Shown: piece after piece, positions 50,622 to 58,117 of the stretch
Position numbering within the stretch: the first letter of the stretch is position 1
Layout: every line of letters starts with the position of its first letter
Assembly (NCBI RefSeq): GCF_012844235.1
Contig: NZ_JABAGR010000001.1
Coordinates: forward strand, 248,001-312,000
Source: Parafannyhessea umbonata
Lineage (GTDB): Bacteria; Actinomycetota; Coriobacteriia; Coriobacteriales; Atopobiaceae
Direction: 5' to 3'
DNA length: 64,000 bases
Notes under the pieces: generated by a model
Databases searched by the model: none
What the model saw: only the letters and a program-made list of their open reading frames with translations
What the model was told of the DNA's origin: nothing
Translations under genes and position numbers: made by a program

Positions 50622-51200
50622 ATGGCAGAAGAAGCAAAGACGGCGGACGAGAAGAGCCTGGAGCTGCTGGTTGCGCAGCTCGGCGGGTCTCATCGCCGTG
50701 GCAGGCAGGAGGCGTCGCGCATCGTGGCGGCCATCGCGAAGGCGAGCCCCGACGCCGTGCTGCCGTACGCGGATGACCTGGTGGACGCGCTTGACCGTCC
50801 GGAGGCCCAGACGCGCTGGCAGGTGCTCGAGGCGCTCACGGCGCTTTCTGCCGTGGACGCGCAGGCGGCCTCGGCCGCGCTCGACGGCGCCGAGGCGTCG
50901 CTGTTTGACGAGGACTCGCCCATCGTGCGACTGGCGGCGTTCAAGTTCCTGGCGGCGCTCGGCGCGCGCTCCAAGAGGCTTTCCGCGTCCGTCTGGCCGC
51001 TTCTGGACGAGGCGGTGCAGTGCTACCACGGCGACCCGGAGTACCGCGACATGCTGGTGGCGCTGGCGGAGTTCGTGCGCGGCGACGTGTCCGACGAGGT
51101 GAGGGCGGCCCTCGTGGCGCGCGTGAGCTTCGACGCGAAGAACGGCCGCGACTACGTGAAGACCATGTCGCAGGAGATCATCGACGCCGCGAAGGAGTAG
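50622..51200 (+). CDS. helical-repeat (HEAT-like) protein
   Basis: 192 residues built of paired helices (RGRQEASRIVAAIAKASPDA, RWQVLEALTALSAVD, SPIVRLAAFKFLAALG) of a HEAT-like pattern with no catalytic motifs. Probably a scaffold or binding protein. Start at 50622, GGGAAGGAAG upstream, 20 bases after the NYN gene, suggesting a shared transcript. I do not recognise a named family. Confidence 0.7.
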   Translation: MAEEAKTADEKSLELLVAQLGGSHRRGRQEASRIVAAIAKASPDAVLPYADDLVDALDRPEAQTRWQVLEALTALSAVDAQAASAALDGAEASLFDEDSPIVRLAAFKFLAALGARSKRLSASVWPLLDEAVQCYHGDPEYRDMLVALAEFVRGDVSDEVRAALVARVSFDAKNGRDYVKTMSQEIIDAAKE

Positions 51201-51426
51201 CGCTCACGAGGCCGCGCCCTTCTCGCCCGGCGCCTCGCGCGCGTGGCAGGCCCGCCTTGTGCCACGCGCGGCGCGCGTTGCGTGGAGCTTGCGTTAAGCT
51301 TTCGCGCAGGCGTATGGGCAAAGTGCCCGCAAGGGCATCGCGTGGTCGTGCGGGCGGCCGGTCGTGGTACAGTCTGATGCGTATGTCGCAAGGAGCCGGC
51401 CCTGCCGGCCGAGCATGGAGGTTGAA

Positions 51427-52353
51427 ATGACGGAGTCCACTTCCAAGGACAAGTCGCAAGAGAAGGACACGAAGGCCGAGAAGGTCGCCAAGGACGCGGC
51501 ACCCAAGGCCAAGAAGCAGCTCCCGAAGTTCGTGGTGCCGCTGGTGTGCGCCGTGGTGGCGCTTGCCGTGGGCCTCTGCGCGGGCTACTTCGCGTTCGGC
51601 GGCGCGCAGGGCGGCGCGAGCGGGTCTCTTTCCGGCAAGACGACCGTGAAGAAGGCCGAGCTCGACTCCACGATCGCCACGTATACCTACGAGGGCAAGA
51701 CGTACAAGGTCACGGCGCGCGACGTCATCAACAGCACGTCCTCGCTCAGCTCCCAGAAGCAGGACGACGGCACGTACAAGCTGCCGTCGGTCGATGGCGT
51801 GCTCTCTTACGCGCGCTCCGCCATCATCCAGAAGGAGGCCGAGGCCAAGGGCATTAAGGTGAGCGATAAGGACATGAAGTCCTACGCGCAGTCCACCCTT
51901 GGATCGAGCGACTACTCGAGCATCGCCTCGAGCTACGGCATGAGCAAGTCCACCGTGAAGGCCCTCGTGAAGCAGTCCGCCGAGATGCAGAAGCTTCGCG
52001 ACAAGGTCGTGAAGACGAAGGTGGGCACTGCCCCCACCGCGCCGACCGAGCCCTCCGACGGCAACACCCAGACCGCGAGCGCCGACTACGCCAAGTACAT
52101 CATCAACCTCGCCGGTGACGAGTGGGATGCCCAGAAGGGCACGTGGAGCGGCAAGGACGGCTCGTACGAGACCGCGCTGAAGAGCTACACGGTCACGGCC
52201 GACTCCGCGACGTACGAGGCCGCGCAGGCCGCGTACTACGTTGCCTACCAGGAGTACAGCCAGAAGCAGACCAAGGTGAGCGAGGAGTGGACCGAGTACG
52301 TGAACGGACTGCTCTGCAACGCCACGGTGAGCATCTCCAGCCTGATCGCCTAG
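51427..52353 (+). CDS. membrane-anchored SurA-N-like protein
   Basis: 308 residues. A Lys/Glu/Asp-rich cytoplasmic start (residues 1-34), one membrane helix (FVVPLVCAVVALAVGLCAGY) and a 240-residue outer domain rich in Ser/Lys/Thr with AIIQKEAEAKGIKVSDKDM, a motif of SurA/PrsA N-terminal chaperone domains. No PPIase (parvulin) domain follows, and a Pro/Thr/Asp linker splits the domain. Probably an extracytoplasmic folding or binding factor. GGAGG precedes the ATG. Confidence 0.65.
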   Translation: MTESTSKDKSQEKDTKAEKVAKDAAPKAKKQLPKFVVPLVCAVVALAVGLCAGYFAFGGAQGGASGSLSGKTTVKKAELDSTIATYTYEGKTYKVTARDVINSTSSLSSQKQDDGTYKLPSVDGVLSYARSAIIQKEAEAKGIKVSDKDMKSYAQSTLGSSDYSSIASSYGMSKSTVKALVKQSAEMQKLRDKVVKTKVGTAPTAPTEPSDGNTQTASADYAKYIINLAGDEWDAQKGTWSGKDGSYETALKSYTVTADSATYEAAQAAYYVAYQEYSQKQTKVSEEWTEYVNGLLCNATVSISSLIA

Positions 52354-52468
52354 CCCTTCTCGCCCCGCGCCAGGGGCGCGCAACGCGCGACAACGTAGCG
52401 TCACGAATGGCTCCCTCGAGCGCGACTGCGCCGGGGGAGCCAACTTGTGCCGCGTCCGCCCGCCGGCG

Positions 52469-52477
52469 TGGCATAAT
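52469..52477 (+). promoter_or_regulatory. extended -10 promoter of the TudS-PNP fusion gene
   Basis: TGGCATAAT: TG, one base, CATAAT at 52472-52477, 37 bases before the start codon, with no evident -35. A GC-rich inverted repeat GGCTCCC/GGGAGCC lies about 40 bases upstream and may end the previous transcript. Confidence 0.5.
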
Positions 52478-52514
52478 CAGGTGACGGACGTCTGACGCGC
52501 GTGGAGGAGGCTGC

Positions 52515-53705
52515 ATGAGGGTCATCGTGAGCGAGTGCCTGCGCGGCACCGCATGCAGGTACGACGGGGGAGCGAAGCCGAACTCGGCCGTGGGGGAGCT
52601 GTGCTCCAAGGTGGACGTCGTGGGCGTCTGTCCCGAGACCGCGAGTCGGCTGCCGGTGCCGCGCCCTCCCGCGGAGCAGCGCGACGGCCGCGTGATGCTG
52701 AGGGACGGCACGGACGTGACGGAGGACTTCGAGCGGGGCGCGCGGATATCCTTCGCGAAGGCAAAGTCAAACCGGGCGCCGCTTGCGGTTCTGAAGGCAA
52801 AGAGCCCCTCGTGTGGGGTCGGAGTCATCTACGATGGTACGTATTCGGGAAGTCTGACCGAGGGCGACGGCGTGTTTGCGCGCCTCCTCGAGGAAGAAGG
52901 TATCTGCGTGGTTACGGAAGACACTGTCGAGAGCTGCAAGCCGTCCGTCGAGCATCCCGTCGCCATCGTGCTGGGATCGGGCCTTGGACACCTTGCGCAG
53001 CTGGTAAAGCCCGTCCGCCGCATCGACTACCACGACATCGACGGGTTCCCCCAGGAGGCCCGTCCCATTAGCGGCCACAAGTTCGAGGCCACCATCGGGA
53101 CGATCGACGAGGTTCCCGTGGTCGTGTACCCCGGGCGCGTCCACCTGTACCAGGGTTACAGCGCGGCCGAGGTCACGTCCCTCGTGCGCCATGCCCACCA
53201 CCTGGGCTGCCGCGACATCATCTTCGCGTGCGCGACGGGCTGCATCCCCGGCAACGCCCACAAGGGGCTGGGCATCCTGACGGACCAGATCAACCTGACG
53301 GGCAGGAACCCGCTTGCGGAGTGGGACCACGTGCGCGAGCTGGACACGCCGTTCGTTGGCATGACGGACGCCTACACGCCGTACCTGCGCACGCTTGCGC
53401 GCGGCGTGGCGGACGACGCCGGCATCACGGTGGAGGAGGGCGTTTACGCGGGCATGCTTGGCCCCACGTTCGAGACCCCGGCCGAGATAGCGATGCTCAA
53501 GGGTCTTGGCGTGAGCTACGTGGGCATGTCCACCGTGTGCGAGGTGATCATGGCACACGCGCTGGGCATGAACGTGCTTGGCCTGACGCTTGCGGCGAAC
53601 GAGAGCGGCGACTCCTCCGTCACGCACCAGAGCGTGCTCGAGGAGGCCGAGCGCCACGCGGCAGACTTCGAGAGCCTGGTGCGCGGGGTGCTGCGCCTTC
53701 TGTAG
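52515..53705 (+). CDS. DUF523/TudS desulfidase domain fused to purine nucleoside phosphorylase
   Basis: 396 residues, two domains in one uninterrupted frame. Residues 1-140 are a DUF523 domain, the family of thiouracil desulfidase TudS: CLRGTACRYDGG (Cys8, Cys14), VGVCPE and KSPSCGVGVIYDG (Cys100) supply the three Cys of its [4Fe-4S] site and the conserved Glu. Residues 148-396 are a trimeric-type PNP: IVLGSGLGHLA (phosphate loop), YPGRVHLYQGY, GPTFETPAEIAML, VGMSTVCEVIMAHALGM. The PNP domain alone would cleave inosine/guanosine-type nucleosides. GGAGGAGG precedes the ATG. The fusion suggests coupled release and desulfuration of thiopurines. Confidence 0.9.
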   Translation: MRVIVSECLRGTACRYDGGAKPNSAVGELCSKVDVVGVCPETASRLPVPRPPAEQRDGRVMLRDGTDVTEDFERGARISFAKAKSNRAPLAVLKAKSPSCGVGVIYDGTYSGSLTEGDGVFARLLEEEGICVVTEDTVESCKPSVEHPVAIVLGSGLGHLAQLVKPVRRIDYHDIDGFPQEARPISGHKFEATIGTIDEVPVVVYPGRVHLYQGYSAAEVTSLVRHAHHLGCRDIIFACATGCIPGNAHKGLGILTDQINLTGRNPLAEWDHVRELDTPFVGMTDAYTPYLRTLARGVADDAGITVEEGVYAGMLGPTFETPAEIAMLKGLGVSYVGMSTVCEVIMAHALGMNVLGLTLAANESGDSSVTHQSVLEEAERHAADFESLVRGVLRLL

Positions 53706-53774
53706 CGCAGGCAGGCGGCGCCGCGGGCCAGGCGCCTGGACCCGTGCCGCCTGAGCGTGGATGCCTGAGCCCGG

Positions 53775-54002
53775 GTGCCTCACTATCTGACACGAGTGCG
53801 TTCTGTCAGGTGGTGAGGCACTTTTGCGTGAAAATTGGTGCTTGTGACCCTCCGACCCGCTCACTATCTGACACGAGTGCGATCTGTCAGGTAGTGAGGC
53901 CATGGGAGCCCTCACTTTCCGACAGAAGAGGGACCTGTCAGGTAGTGAGGCCTAAAGAAGCATCACTAACTGACAGAAGCGCGATCTGTCAGTTAGTGAG
54001 GC
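53775..54002. repeat. array of four related hairpins (CTCACTATCTGACA family)
   Basis: Four inverted repeats with arms like CTCACTATCTGACA and TGTCAGGTAGTGAG and an 11-base loop: 53775-53821, 53859-53900, 53909-53951, 53961-54002. Spacing is 81, 50 and 52 bases. Copy 4 has TAACTGACA paired with TGTCAGTTA, a compensatory change against the other copies. Copy 1 is followed by TTTT and could act as a terminator for the upstream gene. No reading frame is supported here. Confidence 0.8.
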
Positions 54003-54057
54003 AGGCATTGGTGGTGTTGGTGGTTTTGTGCGCCCTGAGAATTGGCAAAACTCGCAC

Positions 54058-54085
54058 TTGCATCATTTGGCCGCGTCCGTATAAT
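54058..54085 (+). promoter_or_regulatory. promoter of tRNA-Thr
   Basis: -35 TTGCAT (54058-54063), 16 bp spacer, consensus -10 TATAAT (54080-54085), about 30 bases before the tRNA. Confidence 0.75.
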
Positions 54086-54115
54086 TGATACTCGCTGCTA
54101 AGGCAGCCAGAGGTT

Positions 54116-54191
54116 GCCAGCTTAGCTCAGTTGGTAGAGCACCGCTCTCGTAAAGCGGGGGTCATCAGTTCGAGTCTGATAGCTGGCTCCA
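54116..54191 (+). tRNA. tRNA-Thr (anticodon CGT)
   Basis: Full cloverleaf: acceptor GCCAGCT/AGCTGGC, D-arm GCTC/GAGC, anticodon stem CCGCT/AGCGG with loop CTCGTAA (anticodon CGT at 54149-54151), T-arm ATCAG/CTGAT with TTCGAGT, discriminator T and encoded CCA (54189-54191). 73 bases plus CCA. Its 3' half is the attachment site of the integrated element. Confidence 0.96.
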
Positions 54192-54192
54192 T
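54147..54192 (+). repeat. attL core (46 bp, inside tRNA-Thr)
   Basis: Starts CTCGTAAAGCGG at the anticodon loop and ends CTCCAT just past the tRNA; identical to 60257-60302. Integration leaves the tRNA gene intact at this end. Confidence 0.93.
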
Positions 54193-54201
54193 AGAAAAGC
54201 G

Positions 54202-54236
54202 CAGGCCACGGGTACTGTTTGCCCGTGGCCTGTTTG
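54202..54236 (+). terminator. terminator following tRNA-Thr, supplied by the element
   Basis: CAGGCCACGGG (54202-54212) pairs with CCCGTGGCCTG (54222-54232), then TTTG. It lies inside the element, 10 bases past attL, replacing the original terminator now displaced to 60310-60343. Confidence 0.75.
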
Positions 54237-54260
54237 CATGTTAACTACCATATTCGGCGT

Positions 54261-54297
54261 TTAGTCTACGAACGGTCTACGAACTGCCGAATCACTC
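54261..54297 (+). repeat. integrase arm-type site, left end
   Basis: Two direct GTCTACGAA words followed by ATCACTC in a 37-base block. It matches 60103-60139 at 33 of 37 positions, in the same orientation. Consistent with P'-arm integrase sites. Confidence 0.7.
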
Positions 54298-54377
54298 GGC
54301 CCCGTAGGCTCCCGTTGCGTTCGGGGAACGGCCCCAATGCCTGCCCCTCTCTACGCTTCGCCCGCGCTTCGGACCCT

Positions 54378-54510
54378 CTTTTAGGCTCTCGCAAATCTCG
54401 CACACCGCGCCTTTTGGGCCTCCGGTTTCTCCGATTGCCCGCGCCTTTTATGGACTGCAAAATCTGGCGCACCGCCGCCCTTTATGGGGTTACAAATCTT
54501 ACAAACCGCA
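54378..54510 (+). repeat. four degenerate repeats of about 34 bp
   Basis: Units begin CTTTTAGG (54378), CTTTTGGG (54411), CTTTTATG (54445) and CTTTATGG (54480), each ending near CACCGCG or ACCGC; spacing 33-35 bases. They lie downstream of the last element gene and inside the left arm; possibly protein-binding sites. No gene is seen from 54236 to 54585. Confidence 0.55.
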
Positions 54511-54585
54511 GGTGAGGGGCGCATGAAAAAAAGGGGAGGCCCCGCCGCTTGGCGGAACCTCCCCGTGTCACTTGCAAACCCCGCG

Positions 54586-55020
54586 TCACTTCCCGCCCAG
54601 GGCGGCGCGCATTATCTGCGCGTACTCCGCCGCGTGTTCGGACGCCGCGTCCCTCAGGAAGTGCGCGTGGCCGTTCTCGTGGCTCACGTCCTCGCGGAAC
54701 TCCACGTGTCGCCCATACTCGACGTTAGTCCCTATCGAAACTTCCTGATTGTCCGGATCCACAACGTGGGTGATGGAGTTGCGCAGGCGCCCGGTGTCCA
54801 CGGGGCAGCCCGCCTTGGCGTAGCCCTCGGCCACGAGGCCCATCTCCTCCAGGCCGCGCGCAATGGCCTCGTTCAGGGCAGCTATGACCGCCTCCGTGTT
54901 GTCCTGCCTCACCTCCACGAGATTGTCCACGTCCGCGTCTGTGAGTCCGCGCGTCTCGTAGGCCTTCATCCCCATGTCGAGTCCGTGCTGGTTCACCTTG
55001 CCCGTTGCCCTGTCCGCCAT
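54586..55020 (-). CDS. HK97-gp10-like phage tail-completion protein
   Basis: 144 residues. CPVDTGRLRNSI followed by VGTNVEY-like sequence (IGTNVEYGRHVEF) is the signature of HK97 gp10/tail-completion proteins, which cap phage tails or join them to heads. The N-terminal 60 residues are helical. GAGGTG precedes the ATG at 55020. The only gene here with a recognisable phage structural identity; last in the minus-strand series of the element. Why it is kept without other tail genes is unclear. Confidence 0.72.
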   Translation of the reverse strand: MADRATGKVNQHGLDMGMKAYETRGLTDADVDNLVEVRQDNTEAVIAALNEAIARGLEEMGLVAEGYAKAGCPVDTGRLRNSITHVVDPDNQEVSIGTNVEYGRHVEFREDVSHENGHAHFLRDAASEHAAEYAQIMRAALGGK

Positions 55021-55123
55021 GCTGCATCACCTCGTGGCCATTGTAGCCTGACGGTCACGCGGCATGAGAAAGGCCCCCGCCGTGGTGGCGGGGGCCTAGA
55101 ATCAGGTCGTGTTTTGGAACCGG

Positions 55124-55360
55124 CTAGGAGCGCGCGGCCTCCTCGGCGGCGAAGCGCTCCATGATCTTCTGCTCGCAGAATTCGTCGTCGTCGGCCTTGG
55201 CTCCGTAGGTGCGATAGAGGGACACGCAGTATAGGGCCTCCTGGTGGAACAGTTCACGGTCACCTGTCGAAAGCTTGCCGAGTTCCATGTCGAGGAGGAC
55301 GTTATACCCGTCATCCGGCGTACTCGGAACCATCTTCGAGACCTCAGCGTAGACGCTCAA
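55124..55360 (-). CDS. small protein of the integrated element, unknown
   Basis: 78 residues, TTG start, GGAG upstream. Acidic and helical (LSTGDRELFHQEALYCVSLY, DDEFCEQKIMERFAAEEAAR). It sits between the gp10-like gene and the 55.4 kb gene. I do not recognise it; head-tail connector-like size is the only hint. Confidence 0.5.
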   Translation of the reverse strand: MSVYAEVSKMVPSTPDDGYNVLLDMELGKLSTGDRELFHQEALYCVSLYRTYGAKADDDEFCEQKIMERFAAEEAARS

Positions 55361-55432
55361 CCCTTACTCCAAGCCTCGTCTTGTACGCATCGAATAGCTT
55401 ATCGTCCGTCATATTCCCGCCGCCTCCATGCT

Positions 55433-56074
55433 CTACTCGGCGTCAGCGCCAGAATCTCCGCCCTGACCGACGTCCGCGTTGGGGTTGCCGCCCGGCCCCC
55501 ACTGCATGATGTCAGCTGTGTTCTGCACGTTGTTCCGCCATGCGTAGAAGTCGCTGTAAAACCCGTCCCTCACGGGGTTCTTTATGGCTATGTACGCCCG
55601 TGCGGCGAAAGACCCGGCCTGTGGAGGGGTGAGGGCCTGCGCCCTCGCGTTTGCCAGGCCGGGGCCGCTCTTAATCCCAGCGTTCTCGAACGCCGCCGCC
55701 GCCAAGCGGGCCTCCCACGGTCGCGTTGCCTTCGATACAAGACTCTGCACAACTTCCGTTGGCATCTTTGCCCCGAACGTTCCAACTGTGCGCGAGAGCG
55801 TGGCCATATAGTCGCTGTCGAGGTCCACGCCGTTGCTGTATGCGTCCACGTCGGCCTGGTACGCCTTCTCGGCGTCCGTGATGGCCTGCAAGGTCCCGGC
55901 GTGCGCCTCGCGGAACTCGTCCGCCATGGCCTCCACCCTCGCGCGCTTGTACTCCTCGGTCATGTCGCGCAGGGCGTTCACCTCCCTGACCTTCTTCATG
56001 AACTCGTCGTGGTCCTTCGCGAACCCCTCTACTGTCCCAATGAGATTGTTCACGTTCGACTGGTCGAAACTCAT
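55433..56074 (-). CDS. element protein, coiled-coil and acidic tail, possibly phage-derived
   Basis: 213 residues. The N-terminal half is charged helices (VEGFAKDHDEFMKKVREVNA, RARVEAMADEFREAHAGTLQ), the middle has GTFGAKMPTEVVQSLVSK, and the end is acidic, Gly/Asp-rich. Scaffold-like composition, but no family recognised. GAGAGAGG precedes the ATG. Same strand and series as rep. Confidence 0.58.
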   Translation of the reverse strand: MSFDQSNVNNLIGTVEGFAKDHDEFMKKVREVNALRDMTEEYKRARVEAMADEFREAHAGTLQAITDAEKAYQADVDAYSNGVDLDSDYMATLSRTVGTFGAKMPTEVVQSLVSKATRPWEARLAAAAFENAGIKSGPGLANARAQALTPPQAGSFAARAYIAIKNPVRDGFYSDFYAWRNNVQNTADIMQWGPGGNPNADVGQGGDSGADAE

Positions 56075-56165
56075 TTCGTGCCACCTCTCTCGGGCGTACC
56101 TGCGCCCGCCGTAGTTGTTCCCGCGCGACTGCCGCGCGGGTTGTTACCTGTTTCGCGTCTCCCGG

Positions 56166-56510
56166 CTACTCGCGCCAACCGTCCGGGGCGTACTTGCGCA
56201 TTGCTGCCGCCATGTCGGGGTTCGTGGCCGGGTGCTCACACATCGGCAACGACACCACTGGAACGCGGCCGCACGTCATCGCGCAGATTGTCAGCTCCCT
56301 GAGCGTGAGGTCAAGCGGGTTCGTGCACGCAACGCGAACCACCTCCGCCGCCTCGTGCAGGCCCTCGGCGTCGAGCGCGGCGGCCACTTCATCGCCGCCG
56401 TCTGCCAACGTCCCCAGCTGCCTTCCGACCTGAGCGGAAACGAACGCTTCCGCCGCCCGGACGTCCATTTCCGTTGATAGTTCCTCGAAATCGAGAACGC
56501 GCTCCGTCAT
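56166..56510 (-). CDS. element protein, unknown
   Basis: 114 residues, mostly helical (VRAAEAFVSAQVGRQLGTLA, AAEVVRVACTNPLDLTLREL) with a Cys/Met/Pro-rich end (VVSLPMCEHPATNPDM). Its ATG overlaps the stop of the next gene by 4 bases (ATGA), so the two are translationally coupled. Not recognised. Confidence 0.6.
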   Translation of the reverse strand: MTERVLDFEELSTEMDVRAAEAFVSAQVGRQLGTLADGGDEVAAALDAEGLHEAAEVVRVACTNPLDLTLRELTICAMTCGRVPVVSLPMCEHPATNPDMAAAMRKYAPDGWRE

Positions 56511-56722
56511 TTCTCCTCGCCTTCGTCCTCGCTCTTGATTGACTCGGCCACGCGCTCCATTGAGTCCGCCGCCCTATTCAATGCGTCGTAAAGAAGTCCG
56601 ATTGCGTCATCGTCTAACTCCTGCCCCGAGCAAGAGAACGCTATGAGCGTGCTTGCGGCCCCCCTCACCGTCGCTACCGCGTTGTTCGCCGCGTCAACAA
56701 TGCCTACGTGTCCCGGTTTCAT
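56507..56722 (-). CDS. small element protein, unknown
   Basis: 71 residues, helical, acidic end (SIKSEDEGEEK). Overlaps the rep gene at its start by 29 bases and the 56.2 kb gene at its end by 4. Not recognised; chain overlaps argue that it is real. Confidence 0.58.
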   Translation of the reverse strand: MKPGHVGIVDAANNAVATVRGAASTLIAFSCSGQELDDDAIGLLYDALNRAADSMERVAESIKSEDEGEEK

Positions 56723-57569
56723 TGCCGTTTCTCCTTAGTTCCTCGCCGATTCTCTTGAACGTTTCCGTGCCTTGGTACTTCGCGTGAATCTCCATGTCTT
56801 GTGGAACGAGTCTTGCACGCTTCATTAACTTGAGGTGAACGCGCCGTATCTCCGCCGCGTGTGCCTCGGCCTCCCTCTCCAAATCCGGATCCTTGGGTCG
56901 CGCCTCGGCCTCCTGTCCCACAGGCGTTGGTTCGTCGCTCTGCCGCGCCGCCCCGTCATCGGGGCGCGGCGCGGCTCCTTCTCCGTCGAGCGAACCGTTC
57001 TCCATATATTGGGAGGGATAAGAAGACAAAGAGTCGTAAGACTCTTTGTCTTCTTCTATCTCTACTTCTATAGGGTGGGCAGATTTGCCCACCAACTCGG
57101 GCATATTTGCCCACCTACTATGTTCGATTTGCTCACCTACTCGGTTTTCAACATCTGTCGAGTAGGTGGGCAGTTTTGCCGACCTACTGATATTTGTAGG
57201 TGTGCAGGATTGCCCACCTACTTGCCCATCAACTAAACATGCGTAAAGGTTGTCCCGGTAGACTGCCGAAGCACCGTTGTGTCCGCCTGATATGCGCGAG
57301 AGAACCGGAACGTCCTCGCCGCTCTGAGTTCTGAAAGTCTTTGAGCACAGCCCACGCAGTGCTCTTGAAAACGTCCCTATATCGGTTCCCGTTACGTCGG
57401 CTCCGCTCTTAGCGGACACCCAACACATGAACGGGTCGCCGTTCACCGTATGATGCCAACGGGCAAGGTATAGGTATGCGCAGCACTGCGTACCTGAGGC
57501 CTTGGCAGCCGAAAGACCACGTAGAATTCCGTCGGTCGTTTTGGTAAATTCTTTCCCAGAACGTGCCAC
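56694..57569 (-). CDS. replication initiator-like protein with intragenic iterons
   Basis: 291 residues. The first 100 look like a winged-helix DNA-binding domain (CAYLYLARWHHTVNGDPFMC, DIGTFSRALRGLCSKTF); the middle (about 112-164) is encoded by the iteron tract; a Glu/Asp/Pro-rich linker and a basic C-terminal helix follow. Replication initiators such as lambda O likewise contain their origin. GTG start at 57569 with GGAG upstream, 15 bases after the previous gene. Family identity is inferred from the iterons and position next to excisionase-like genes. Confidence 0.65.
   Translation of the reverse strand: MARSGKEFTKTTDGILRGLSAAKASGTQCCAYLYLARWHHTVNGDPFMCWVSAKSGADVTGTDIGTFSRALRGLCSKTFRTQSGEDVPVLSRISGGHNGASAVYRDNLYACLVDGQVGGQSCTPTNISRSAKLPTYSTDVENRVGEQIEHSRWANMPELVGKSAHPIEVEIEEDKESYDSLSSYPSQYMENGSLDGEGAAPRPDDGAARQSDEPTPVGQEAEARPKDPDLEREAEAHAAEIRRVHLKLMKRARLVPQDMEIHAKYQGTETFKRIGEELRRNGNETGTRRHC
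57079..57235 (-). repeat. iterons, probable replication origin of the element
   Basis: Plus-strand TTTGCCCACC-type words at 57084, 57106, 57128 (22 bp apart), 57175 and 57209, most followed by TACT, plus an inverted GTAGGTGGGCA at 57163-57173 and a partial copy at 57222. All lie inside the rep reading frame. The tract is AT-richer than its surroundings. Confidence 0.75.
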
Positions 57570-57584
57570 CCTTCCCGCTCCTCG

Positions 57585-57797
57585 CTACTCGCTGCCCAGC
57601 GTCCCGGGGAGCGCGGCCACGGGTACGCGCCACGTGCGGCGCATCCTTACCGCGCCGTCTATCTCTCCGTCGCGTGCCATTCGGTTGGCCGTCGAGTAGC
57701 TAATCCCGTATGCCTCCGCGTAGGTCTTTAGATCCGTGTAGCTCGAGATAGGGCGCAGAACGCAACTGATTCCGCGCTCAACGTCGAACGCCAACAT
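57585..57797 (-). CDS. helix-turn-helix excisionase-like protein
   Basis: 70 residues. TYAEAYGISYSTANRMARDG with RTWRVPVAALPG at the end is the MerR-like winged helix seen in excisionases and small phage regulators. GAGGGGG precedes the ATG at 57797. Stop is 15 bases before the rep start. It may direct excision or control rep. Confidence 0.7.
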   Translation of the reverse strand: MLAFDVERGISCVLRPISSYTDLKTYAEAYGISYSTANRMARDGEIDGAVRMRRTWRVPVAALPGTLGSE

Positions 57798-57808
57798 TGC
57801 CGCCCCCT

Positions 57809-58012
57809 CTATTCGATGCCCAGTTGTTGCAGGGCGCGGCGCGTGGGTATGCGCCACTCCTTGCCCACCTTCGTTGCGGGTATGGTGCCCTTCGCGCACA
57901 TGCGAGAAATGTAGGTGCGGCCATAGCCCACGAGCGCGGCGAATTCCCCCGTGCTCATGAGTGCCGGTAATCCCTCCACCTCCGAGACTCGCGTGCGAAC
58001 TCCTGTTGTCAT
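57809..58012 (-). CDS. helix-turn-helix excisionase-family protein
   Basis: 67 residues. LMSTGEFAALVGYGRTYISR then KVGKEWRIPTRRALQQLG is a typical excisionase/DNA-binding domain (helix_turn_helix_17 type). GGGAGGG precedes the ATG at 58012. First gene of the minus-strand operon, divergent from the regulator across a palindrome, so it probably belongs to the controlled early transcript. Confidence 0.75.
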   Translation of the reverse strand: MTTGVRTRVSEVEGLPALMSTGEFAALVGYGRTYISRMCAKGTIPATKVGKEWRIPTRRALQQLGIE

Positions 58013-58041
58013 CGCGTGCCCTCCCTTCGTTTGTCTGTGGA

Positions 58042-58060
58042 ATCCTCTGACACAGAGGAT
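58042..58060. promoter_or_regulatory. operator palindrome between divergent regulator and excisionase genes
   Basis: ATCCTCTG-ACA-CAGAGGAT, a perfect 8-3-8 inverted repeat centred in the 105-base divergent intergenic region; candidate binding site of the adjacent regulator. TAATAT at 58074-58079 could be the -10 for the plus-strand gene. Confidence 0.65.
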
Positions 58061-58117
58061 ACCATTTAGCGCATAATATGTCTGTGAAAACAACGGACTA
58101 GAGAACAGGTTTTAGGC

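Noticed and set aside
53228-54088. Open frame of 286 codons overlapping the PNP gene and the hairpin array
   Set aside because: Out of frame with the TudS-PNP gene and made of repeated SLSDxSAxCQVVR-like peptide from the hairpins; no start signal.
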